Of a stretch of 21,944 nucleotides of DNA, positions 1-7,208 are shown in pieces. The notes under the pieces were generated by a model that saw only the letters and a program-made list of their open reading frames with translations, made no database searches and had not been told where the DNA came from. This DNA comes from Bacteroidales bacterium UBA3623 (GTDB taxonomy: Bacteria > Bacteroidota > Bacteroidia > Bacteroidales > UBA932), in the NCBI GenBank assembly GCA_002373715.1, contig DFLI01000138.1, positions 30,528 to 52,471 of the forward strand, given 5' to 3'. A program made the translations under genes and the position numbers. How positions within the stretch are numbered: position 1 is the first letter of the stretch; every line of letters starts with the position of its first letter.

Positions 1-433
1 GACGCACGTCCCAGGCATGACCCTTGTCGTCATGGCCGAGCGTCATCGGCCATCTCTCCATCCGCAGCTCCACGCCGGCCTTATCGGCCATGTTTCTCAA
101 AACATCGGCCCCTATGCGGGGATTGAAGAGGATGTTAGAAACCCAGCCGCTCTTGAGGGCTTCATAGCCGCCGTAGCGGGCCGCCAGGGAGTCTGTGAAT
201 TCGCCGAAAAGCCCGCCCCGAAGCCTGTAATTACCGTCTATGGCACTTACTCCAGCGCTGGTGAGCATACCGCCAAGCCAGGGCGTTTGCTCCACCACCA
301 GCACGGAAGCGCCGCCGCGCGCCGCCTCAATGGCCGCCGCCGTACCGCCAGCCCCACCACCAATCACCACCACATCGTACTGCCGGGCACATCCCAGCAG
401 GCACAAAGCGGCTATGACCAGCCAGCGTCTCAT
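1..433 (-). CDS. FAD-dependent oxidoreductase lipoprotein (N-terminal part, cut by window edge)
   Basis: The first 144 residues are visible; the C-terminus lies beyond the left edge. A short signal with an LLGC lipobox (Cys15) is followed almost at once by a Rossmann dinucleotide-binding strand: YDVVVIGGGAGG (GxGxxG, about residues 19-30), then an acidic strand end (VVEQ) and LGGMLTSAGVS, typical of the FAD_oxidored family (PF12831). It should bind FAD and oxidise or reduce an unknown, probably sugar-linked, substrate. The lipobox predicts export and anchoring in the cell envelope, unusual for a flavoprotein. The start ATG at 433 overlaps the MFS stop codon by 4 nt (ATGA), fixing the start and suggesting translational coupling. 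The family is clear; the substrate is unknown. It could also be read as a cytosolic enzyme whose hydrophobic N-terminus is only a membrane anchor. Confidence 0.85.
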   Translation of the reverse strand, partial: MRRWLVIAALCLLGCARQYDVVVIGGGAGGTAAAIEAARGGASVLVVEQTPWLGGMLTSAGVSAIDGNYRLRGGLFGEFTDSLAARYGGYEALKSGWVSNILFNPRIGADVLRNMADKAGVELRMERWPMTLGHDDKGHAWDVR

Positions 434-1689
434 TTCTGAGCCCAGTAGTCTTCAATCTCCTCCAGCGTCTTGCCCGTGGTATCCGGAACGTGCTTGTACA
501 TAATCCAGAGATACGGGAAGCACATGAAGGCAAAGAGGAAGAAGGTGCCGGCGGGCGTGAGCGTCTCCAGCATCCAGGGAGTGAGCTGGCCAATGAGATA
601 AGTGCCAATCCAGAGCGCAAAACCGGCAATGGACATGGCCAGGCCACGTACCCGGTTGGGGTACATCTCGCTCAGCAGCACAAACACCACGGCGCTGATA
701 CTGATGGCCGTACAGAACACGTACAGCAGGAAAAACACCAGCATGAACGTGGTGGGAAGATTCGTAGAAGGCAGGAAATAAATGCCGATGCAAAGCAAAC
801 ACACAATCATGCCGCCTACGCCCCACCACACCAATTGTTTCCGCCCTACTTTGTCAATGATGGCAAGGGCTATAACGGTGGTAACCATATTCACCACCCC
901 CACCAGTACGGTGGAAAAGAGCGGATCGGGGAAGCCGGCATCGGCAAAAATCTTAGGACCATAGTACAGTACGGCATTCACGCCCATGAACTGCCCCAGG
1001 ATGGCGATGGCGCTGCCAATAAGCACAGCCTTCAGGATGCCGGGCTCACGGAGGGCCGCCCAGGCCTCGCTGTTGTCTTTCCTCTGCCCGCGAACTTGCA
1101 GCCAGCGGGGACTCTCCGGGATGAAGAAGATGAGTACCAGGAACAGCAGGTCGGGAATGGCTTCAGCCCCCAGCATGGGACGCCAGTAATCCTCCATGGT
1201 GGTCCCTTTCAGGATCAGGTAATTGGCCAGGTAGGCCAGCAGGAAGCCGATGGTGATGAACAGCTGGTACAGGCTCACCATGGTCCCTCTCACTTCTGCC
1301 GGGGACACCTCGGAGATATACACCGGCGAAACGATGGACACGATGCCAATGCCGAAACCGCCGATCATGCGGTAAATGACCAGCTGCGTAAAGTCTGCGC
1401 TGAAAGCACAGCCGATGGCCGATATGGAGAACAACACGGCCGATATGAGCATGGTCTTCTTGCGGCCCAGGAAGTCGGACAGCATACCGGCGATGAGCAC
1501 GCCGGCGATGGAGCCGATTAGGGCACATCCAACGTACCAGCCCTCACCGCCGGTGGTAAGGCCAAACTGCATCTTCACCACCTCGGTGGTGCCGGAAATG
1601 ACCGCCGTGTCATACCCGAACAGGATGCCCCCCAGGGCAGCGACAATGGCCAGGAAGACAATACGGGCCGAAACAGTCTTGTTTTTCAT
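430..1689 (-). CDS. MFS sugar porter (XylE/GLUT-like family)
   Basis: This 419-residue inner-membrane protein has twelve predicted membrane segments and the sugar-porter signatures in order: GYDTAVISG (25-33, TM1), DFLGRKK (72-78), SPVYISEVSPAEVRG (121-135), PESPRWL (191-197), QFMGVNAVLYY (233-243), DKVGRKQ (279-285), LSEMYPNRVRG in the C-half, and PDTTGKTLEEIE near the C-terminus. Members import monosaccharides, usually with protons. Sugar-contacting positions known from E. coli XylE seem largely kept (a Gln in TM5, Gln233, Asn238, a TM10 Trp), but the first Gln of the usual QQ pair is Gly232. The cytoplasmic linker between PESPRWL and TM7 is about 25 residues shorter than in XylE. It starts 5 nt after the DUF5009 gene and overlaps the next gene by 4 nt. 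Its likely role is uptake of the sugar released by this locus; which sugar cannot be read from sequence. Confidence 0.93.
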   Translation of the reverse strand: MKNKTVSARIVFLAIVAALGGILFGYDTAVISGTTEVVKMQFGLTTGGEGWYVGCALIGSIAGVLIAGMLSDFLGRKKTMLISAVLFSISAIGCAFSADFTQLVIYRMIGGFGIGIVSIVSPVYISEVSPAEVRGTMVSLYQLFITIGFLLAYLANYLILKGTTMEDYWRPMLGAEAIPDLLFLVLIFFIPESPRWLQVRGQRKDNSEAWAALREPGILKAVLIGSAIAILGQFMGVNAVLYYGPKIFADAGFPDPLFSTVLVGVVNMVTTVIALAIIDKVGRKQLVWWGVGGMIVCLLCIGIYFLPSTNLPTTFMLVFFLLYVFCTAISISAVVFVLLSEMYPNRVRGLAMSIAGFALWIGTYLIGQLTPWMLETLTPAGTFFLFAFMCFPYLWIMYKHVPDTTGKTLEEIEDYWAQK

Positions 1690-1694
1690 AAATG

Positions 1695-2849
1695 TCAGAT
1701 CTTGAGCTTAATTCCCAGTTTGGTAAGGATCCAGGCCAGGCCTATGACCACGGCGGTGTAAACCGCGCATTTGGCCACCCCCACCCAGCCGCAAAGCCAG
1801 CTGGGGATGGACGGTGACACAAGGACCCAGCCCGCCACAAACAGATAAGGAATCATATAAACGGTAAGGGTAGCGGTACCGGCCGGCTGTAAAGGCTTGA
1901 ACCAGCCGGTCCACCCCTTGCGTTCCAAAACCCTCAGAAGAGTGTACAAAGCAACGCCTATAGCGCTTACAAGCAAACACCAGGGCAGGGTCCCCAGGTT
2001 CTTGGAAATAATCCATCCCTGATGGACCGCCAGGCCCAGCACCAGCAGCACCGCGGCAGCGGAAAAGCCAACGCCCGCCCGGGCCACCTTCAGCCGCCGG
2101 TCCGCAAGGGTGGTAAGCAGGCCACCCAGGGCCATGATGGCGGTGCTTCCGCTTCCCAGGTTCAGGGCATCGACCAGGTCGGTCAGGAAATTGTGCGGAA
2201 CGAGTCGTTCTCCACCCCGCATGGGCACAGCCATCAGGTTCACCAGACACAGCAGCAGCCAGACCAGGGCCAGGGGCCAGCGGCGATTCCGGCACAGGAG
2301 GTAGGCCAGGGCGCAGAACAGGTAGGCCCATCCAATCTGCCCAAGGATCCCCCACCACAGGCCTTCGAACCACTTCCCTTCCGGCGTGCGGAAGCAGATG
2401 GCCAGCCCCAGCAGAAGAGCCATGCCGGCCACCCGCAGCCAGCGGGCCGCTTTCCACTCCGGCTTGTACTGGTTCCACACCAGGAAAAAGCCCAGGACCA
2501 TCAGGCTCACCCACAGCCAGCGGCAGCCCACCATCTCGCGGGATTCCTGGTTGCAGATGAAGGTACCCATAAGGACCAGGGCAAGGGTGCGGCTGAAGAT
2601 GTGTCCCAGGGTGCTTTCGGCCGATAATCCTTTCTCGTACCGCCGGTCAATGGCGTACGGGATGGACAGCCCCACGGCAAACAGGAAAAGGGGATAGATG
2701 ATATCCGAAAAACCCATCCCGTCCTCCCAGGTGGCAAAGTGTTCCAGCCAGTGAGGCACGTCCAATACGGTCCAAAAATCATTTACAAAGACCATGAAGA
2801 CCATGGTCAGGCCCCGAAACATATCTATGGCCAGGTTGCGTTTGTTCAT
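1695..2849 (-). CDS. HGSNAT/NagX-like membrane acyltransferase (DUF5009 family)
   Basis: This polytopic membrane protein has 384 residues and about ten hydrophobic segments. The N-terminus carries the family pattern RNLAIDMFRGLTM, then HWLEHFATWEDGMGFSD (33-49) leading into YPLFLFAVGLSIPYAI. This matches bacterial DUF5009 proteins related to human heparan-alpha-glucosaminide N-acetyltransferase, which passes acetyl from cytosolic acetyl-CoA across the membrane to terminal glucosamine. His37 sits where the human enzyme has its proposed acetyl-carrying His. SKNLGT in the C-half is also typical. Bacterial members have been proposed as amino-sugar transporters (NagX) or acetyltransferases, so the activity here is inferred. 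The gene follows the BACON gene after 21 nt and precedes the MFS gene by 5 nt. A -7-like TATCTTTG lies in the short upstream gap at 2854-2861. Confidence 0.85.
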   Translation of the reverse strand: MNKRNLAIDMFRGLTMVFMVFVNDFWTVLDVPHWLEHFATWEDGMGFSDIIYPLFLFAVGLSIPYAIDRRYEKGLSAESTLGHIFSRTLALVLMGTFICNQESREMVGCRWLWVSLMVLGFFLVWNQYKPEWKAARWLRVAGMALLLGLAICFRTPEGKWFEGLWWGILGQIGWAYLFCALAYLLCRNRRWPLALVWLLLCLVNLMAVPMRGGERLVPHNFLTDLVDALNLGSGSTAIMALGGLLTTLADRRLKVARAGVGFSAAAVLLVLGLAVHQGWIISKNLGTLPWCLLVSAIGVALYTLLRVLERKGWTGWFKPLQPAGTATLTVYMIPYLFVAGWVLVSPSIPSWLCGWVGVAKCAVYTAVVIGLAWILTKLGIKLKI

Positions 2850-2870
2850 CTTACAAAGATAGGGAAAAAG

Positions 2871-4787
2871 TTACAACTGGATTTCGAGTTTCCGGTAGGT
2901 GGAAGCGGCCGCATCCACCAGATAGGCCACCAGCATGTCGCCTTCCTCTACCACTTCTATGTCGGAATTGTCTCCGTACTGCCAGTAGCCCTCCGTAGGC
3001 ATATAATCATAAAAGATCTTGAGGACGGGAGCCGCCGGATTGTCAATGTTGAATACCCACAGTATTCCGGGGTTGTATCCATCTACATTCCCGTCATAAT
3101 CCCAATCGGCATAAGCGAAATAGTTCATGCCCAGCACGGCCAGGTAACGGTGGCCCTCATAGGTAAAGACATCCCCCGTATTGATGGCGCCTTCCCAGGT
3201 ATAGCCGGTTTCGAAGGCCACACCCCAGCTGGTTTCTTCACCGGTCTTGGCCGTGTAGTGGAGGTTGTAGTCTCCCAGATAACCGGCGAAGTAGAAACCT
3301 TCGGCTGCCGTGGTGCCTGCGCCGATGGAAACGCCGTGGAAGGAATCCCAGAGGTCTCCGCCGATGGAAGCGCAGGAGGCCGATGTGGTGGGCGTATCCG
3401 TTGCGACGCCATCCTTGATCTCCCAGGCGACGACGAAGCTGCCGCCGCCGGCCGCGCCGGAGATCATGGTGAGCAGGCCGTCTCCCTTGGCATCTCCGCT
3501 AACCTGGGCATTGTCCAGACCATAGCCGTAAAACTCATCATAGTAGGTGATGATGGGGTCTCCCACCGTGCCGGCAAGGAATTCTTCCTGGGTAAGTACA
3601 TATACCTTCAAGGGGATCTGCTCTTCCGGAATCAGGGCCCAGGTTTCGGTGTTGATGGGGAAGTTGCCACCGGTCGTTACAATCACGTTGCCGGCTTCGT
3701 CATTGGTAATGCCGGTTACGTTCTCAGGAGCTGCTACAACGGCGGCCTCGGTGCCATCTTCCTTGTTCATCAAGTGGAAGCCGGGGGTGATGGCTCCAGG
3801 GGCATAGAGGACAAAGTAATCTCCTGCCACGGCTGTGGAAACGCGGGTTCCCTGGGGGAAGAGATCCCAGTAGAAGTCCATCTTCCAGATATCTTCGGCC
3901 TGGGTCTGGCCTCTCTGCTTAACCTTGATCATGGCGCCGTAGTCGCTGTAGTCCACCTTTTCCTTGGAGCAGCCCATATAAATGTACTCGACACGGGCGA
4001 CATCGGGGTTTTCGTCAATAGTGACGGTAACCACATCCCCATCCTTGGCGACGTGGATCCAGTCGGCATCGGGCGCATCGGCCGTGAAGTCCATGTTGGT
4101 AACGGCCGTGAAGGTATAGGTGAGTCCTTCCTTGGGAGCAATGAGCGTACCCCAGGGGCCCACACCCTTCTCGTCGTCCAGGTTAAATTCGGGCTCAAAG
4201 GCGCCCTGGGTCACCGGGAACACCTGGGTCAGGCCATCTCCACTGATGGTAATATGGCCCTCGCGGCTTTCACGGCCGGGGTTGAGGGAGTAGCGGATCG
4301 CTACGCCTTTTTCCACCAGGCCCTTGGTATCGGCCACCTCCAGCCAGGAGGCGTCGGACTCGGCAGTAATGGCAATGTTGGTTTCTACCGGAATCACATA
4401 CTCTCCGGCTTCATAGCTGGTTTCCAGGGCATCGACGTCCAGGATGATGCCGTCCATCTGGGCCTGGATAAGCTTGAGCGTTTTGGTCAGGCTGCCGGCC
4501 TTGATGGTAATCTGCGCCTCGCGGGAAGAATAGTCCTTGTTGGGCAGGACGCCGAATTTCACAACACCGTCACCGTTGCCGCTCAGTTTGGAAGCCACCA
4601 CCCAGTCCTCGGAGATTTCCATGTGCCAGGGACCGTTGGATTTGATACTCAGCTGCCTTACGCCAGGGGCATCGGTGATAACCAGCTCCGTGGCGTCAAT
4701 CTCCAGTTGGGTCGCCGCCTCGGGCGCCTTGGTGCAGGCAGCCAGCACGGCGCCTGTCAACAGAAGGAGAGTGAATACTTTTTTCAT
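2871..4787 (-). CDS. BACON-domain surface lipoprotein with DUF5018-type C-terminal propeller-like domain
   Basis: This 638-residue lipoprotein has a signal peptide ending in LAAC (Cys18). Three immunoglobulin-like repeats of BACON type follow at about 27-110, 113-195 and 196-293; each ends in a strand with a Q/G turn, and repeats 1 and 2 have the hallmark W near 54-62 and 148. The region 297-638 is rich in beta strands and Gly/Tyr. It shares VTGITNDEAGN (357-367) and a W-V-F-N-I-D-N-P-A-A strand with the C-terminal half of the DUF5018 lipoprotein encoded further upstream, so the two are paralogous there. BACON domains are thought to act as carbohydrate- or mucin-binding modules or spacers. 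A glycan-binding role at the cell surface is inferred. It starts 1 nt after the GHL10 stop codon. The third BACON repeat is the most divergent. Confidence 0.88.
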   Translation of the reverse strand: MKKVFTLLLLTGAVLAACTKAPEAATQLEIDATELVITDAPGVRQLSIKSNGPWHMEISEDWVVASKLSGNGDGVVKFGVLPNKDYSSREAQITIKAGSLTKTLKLIQAQMDGIILDVDALETSYEAGEYVIPVETNIAITAESDASWLEVADTKGLVEKGVAIRYSLNPGRESREGHITISGDGLTQVFPVTQGAFEPEFNLDDEKGVGPWGTLIAPKEGLTYTFTAVTNMDFTADAPDADWIHVAKDGDVVTVTIDENPDVARVEYIYMGCSKEKVDYSDYGAMIKVKQRGQTQAEDIWKMDFYWDLFPQGTRVSTAVAGDYFVLYAPGAITPGFHLMNKEDGTEAAVVAAPENVTGITNDEAGNVIVTTGGNFPINTETWALIPEEQIPLKVYVLTQEEFLAGTVGDPIITYYDEFYGYGLDNAQVSGDAKGDGLLTMISGAAGGGSFVVAWEIKDGVATDTPTTSASCASIGGDLWDSFHGVSIGAGTTAAEGFYFAGYLGDYNLHYTAKTGEETSWGVAFETGYTWEGAINTGDVFTYEGHRYLAVLGMNYFAYADWDYDGNVDGYNPGILWVFNIDNPAAPVLKIFYDYMPTEGYWQYGDNSDIEVVEEGDMLVAYLVDAAASTYRKLEIQL

Positions 4788-4788
4788 G

Positions 4789-6168
4789 TTATTGGTTATT
4801 TACAGTTTTCAAATATGCGTCAATCCCCGTTTTCAGGGAAGACCAGTAGTCGTACATTTTTATGTGACAAAGGTCAAAGATGAAGAGCCCGTCGGCATTC
4901 CCGATACAGGTTGCAACAATGTCCGGCATCAGGTTGCCCTTGCCGCCTTCCGGGAATCCGGCACTGTTGCCGATATCCGGGCCTGCGGCAAAGGGGACGG
5001 CCGAAGCCAGCCGTTTGGCCCCCAGGCGGCAGAAACCTTCCATAGTCCATTCCGTGGTGCCGTGAATGTGGTCGGCAGCGGCATAAGCGCCCAGGAAGAT
5101 GTAGTCCAGGTGGTCGGCAAATCCGGCGGCCTGGTAGTCGGCCGAGGCCCACAGGTATTCCGTCTTGCAGTTGTAGGAAGGACTGGCCCAGTTGACACCG
5201 CTGGTGTAGTAGCTGGAATACCAGGCACCTACGTAAACCCCAAACAGAATATCCGGATTCACTTCATGGGCTTTGGCAGCCGCCTTTTCCACCAGGTCGT
5301 GAATGGTTTTGGCCCGGAACGTGAGCCACTCCCGCTGGATAGCAGGCACAGCCGATCCCAAGTCTTCCGTTCCCGGAGCAAAGATGGCCGAAGGCCAGGG
5401 GCTTACGCTCTGCCCGGCAAACTGCTCGAAGGCCTTCCTGCTGGCCGGCGAGAAATCGCTCATGAGGCCGCTGTCGTCGTACCGGCAGCGGTCCAGGACT
5501 ATTCCGTCCAGCTCCTTGTAGGCAGCCAGTTCGGCCACCAGGGTGAGCACAAATGCCTGGACATCTTTGTTTGCGGGATTCAGAAACCGTGCGCCATACT
5601 CATCCAGGTCCAGGCAGTTCACAAGACCACCGGGACGGTTCTGGACCGTGCACCAGTCCCTCTTGGATTCGTCGGAATAAACCATGCCTTCCTTCCCAAG
5701 GCCATAAGGGCAAAGGTACCCGCCCACCAGCGTGTTCATGGCGGCATGCACCTGGAGCCCGGCGGCATGGCCTTCCTCGATGAAGGCCTGGAGGTAGTCA
5801 AAATCGGCCGTCCTCTCGGCCCATACGTAGGAAGAGCCTCTCCAGCGGTCTATCCGCTTCAGGGCCGGAGCCACGGAAGACTTGAAAAGGACGTCCCCGG
5901 TGGTGGGCCGGACATCCACGATGATGTCCGTAAAGCCTGTCCGGGCAATCTTCTGGCAGTCTTCGCGGATGCGCTCCCGGCTGTTCCCGTAGTCGTCAAA
6001 GTTGGCCGCGGCGTCTATCCACACATAGCGGGGCTTGGCCGTAGCCACCGGCTGGGGCTGGTCCGGCTGGTCGGGATCCTTCCAGTCATCGTTCCAGGGG
6101 ATTGTTTTCTCCGCCTGGCACGAGAGAGTCATGATGGCAAGGAACAGTATGGTTGTCAGTTTTCTCAT
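4789..6168 (-). CDS. Family 10-like glycosyl hydrolase (GHL10/DUF187-type) lipoprotein
   Basis: The chosen start at 6168 gives 459 residues beginning with a lipoprotein signal (MRKLTTILFL, lipobox TLSC, Cys17). A longer frame open to 6294 would put 42 unrelated residues ahead of the signal, so it was rejected. A Pro/Asp-rich linker (22-42) precedes a TIM-barrel domain typical of the GHL10 / alpha-amylase-like proteins of Bacteroidetes: YVWIDAAANFDDY, DIIVDVRPTTGDVLFK, FLNPANKDVQAF (195-206), DGIVLDRCRYDD (221-232), GVYVGAWYSSYY and TTEWTMEGFCR. Acidic residues in the DGIVLD strand are candidate catalytic groups. The family is assigned to carbohydrate hydrolysis but few members have a proven substrate. 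The ATG overlaps the NAGPA stop by 4 nt, so the two enzymes are probably made together and act on the same glycan in the periplasm or at the surface. Confidence 0.87.
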   Translation of the reverse strand: MRKLTTILFLAIMTLSCQAEKTIPWNDDWKDPDQPDQPQPVATAKPRYVWIDAAANFDDYGNSRERIREDCQKIARTGFTDIIVDVRPTTGDVLFKSSVAPALKRIDRWRGSSYVWAERTADFDYLQAFIEEGHAAGLQVHAAMNTLVGGYLCPYGLGKEGMVYSDESKRDWCTVQNRPGGLVNCLDLDEYGARFLNPANKDVQAFVLTLVAELAAYKELDGIVLDRCRYDDSGLMSDFSPASRKAFEQFAGQSVSPWPSAIFAPGTEDLGSAVPAIQREWLTFRAKTIHDLVEKAAAKAHEVNPDILFGVYVGAWYSSYYTSGVNWASPSYNCKTEYLWASADYQAAGFADHLDYIFLGAYAAADHIHGTTEWTMEGFCRLGAKRLASAVPFAAGPDIGNSAGFPEGGKGNLMPDIVATCIGNADGLFIFDLCHIKMYDYWSSLKTGIDAYLKTVNNQ

Positions 6169-7208
6169 TTCTTCTTGAGGATGATGGCACTTCCCACGGA
6201 GCGCTGTTTTCCGTCCGATTCCCGGATGGTGGATTTTCCGCCCACCAGCATGCAGGTGGAGCCGCCGCCGTCCAGGTTCAGGGCTTCCGTACAACCCACC
6301 TCTTTCAGGACTCGGGCCACTTCGGCGGTGGTAAGACCGGGCACGCCCTCCGTCATCTGACGTCCTTCGCAGACAAACAGGAACAGGCGGGAGGCACTGC
6401 TGCCGATGGCGGTTCTGGGATGGCGGTCCTTGGGCATCTTGTCATCGGCCCCGTTTCCGTAGAAGAGCTCGGCTTCCCAGCTGTCCGTCACTTCCGCGTT
6501 GTGCAGGAGGACAGGACCCGCCCCAATGGCGGTCGTGGGAGCGAAAACAGCGGCCTTTTCCGGGTAATTGGCGTCGGGAGCCGGCTGCGGAGCCTTGTCC
6601 CAGCTGTTCGGAGCGGGCTTACCGTAGAGGTAGTGCTGCCCCGAGGTGGTGTAATAGGTCCAGCCGCAGAGGGTCTTTCCTTCGGCCTGGTAGAAGACGC
6701 CCCGCGTGGGGTAGTAATAGGTCTTCCAGTCCTGGGAGGCGTAATTGAGGTTCACGCCATAGCGCTTTCCGCCGCTGTAGGCTACGGAAGCGTTATACTG
6801 CTTGCCCCCTTCCACAAAGAAGTATCCACCGTTCACAATGAGCGGGGCCGATGTAGCGGTAAACACCTCCGAAGGGGTCTTGAGGGCATCGTCCGTTCCC
6901 TTCGTTTCGGGATCGTTAATGCTCCAGACATCCCAGGCTATTTTGGAGGGATCGGCCACGGCCAGGTAGGCAACGGCTTTTACGCCCTGCAGGGAGGACG
7001 GGCTTTTGTAAACCTGCAGCCCTTCCGGCAGGGTGTAAGAGGCCGAAACATTGGTCCACCCCTTCTCCACCACGGCCGGATTGGGTTCGGCTGCTGCGGG
7101 CGGGGTTTCCGGATCCGTCCAGGGCCACTCCGGGGTCCCTCCTGCACTGTTGGGAGTGCAGGAGAGGACCAGCAGGGTGGACACCAGGAAGTTGAAGAAG
7201 TTTTTCAT
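6165..7208 (-). CDS. Phosphodiester glycosidase family lipoprotein (NAGPA/DUF2233, PF09992)
   Basis: This 347-residue lipoprotein has a signal peptide with lipobox VLSC (Cys17) and then a short Pro/Glu-rich spacer. The NAGPA core follows: IVNGGYF (124-130), RTAIG (265-269), FVCEGR (278-283), and LNLDGGGSTCM (310-320). These are the conserved motifs around the active site of the human uncovering enzyme, which removes GlcNAc from GlcNAc-1-phospho-6-mannose diesters on lysosomal enzymes. All of these motifs look intact, so an active enzyme is expected. Bacterial relatives are common in Bacteroidetes but their natural substrates are mostly unknown; exopolysaccharide or peptidoglycan-linked substrates have been proposed for some. 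It overlaps the DUF5018 gene upstream and the GHL10 gene downstream, each by 4 nt, placing it at the centre of a coupled enzyme cassette. Confidence 0.92.
   Translation of the reverse strand: MKNFFNFLVSTLLVLSCTPNSAGGTPEWPWTDPETPPAAAEPNPAVVEKGWTNVSASYTLPEGLQVYKSPSSLQGVKAVAYLAVADPSKIAWDVWSINDPETKGTDDALKTPSEVFTATSAPLIVNGGYFFVEGGKQYNASVAYSGGKRYGVNLNYASQDWKTYYYPTRGVFYQAEGKTLCGWTYYTTSGQHYLYGKPAPNSWDKAPQPAPDANYPEKAAVFAPTTAIGAGPVLLHNAEVTDSWEAELFYGNGADDKMPKDRHPRTAIGSSASRLFLFVCEGRQMTEGVPGLTTAEVARVLKEVGCTEALNLDGGGSTCMLVGGKSTIRESDGKQRSVGSAIILKKK

Noticed and set aside
2739..4883. Long open frame on the plus strand opposite the BACON gene; similar long antisense frames at 4537-6360, 7466-8938, 8793-10574 and 10827-12671
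   Set aside because: They lie entirely opposite well-supported genes, have low-complexity His/Gly/Val-rich translations and no recognisable domains. GC-rich codon use on the true strand explains them.
6169..6294. Upstream in-frame extension of the GHL10 gene
   Set aside because: It would place 42 residues without homology ahead of a clear lipoprotein signal and lies inside the NAGPA gene. The ATGA overlap at 6165-6168 gives a better start.
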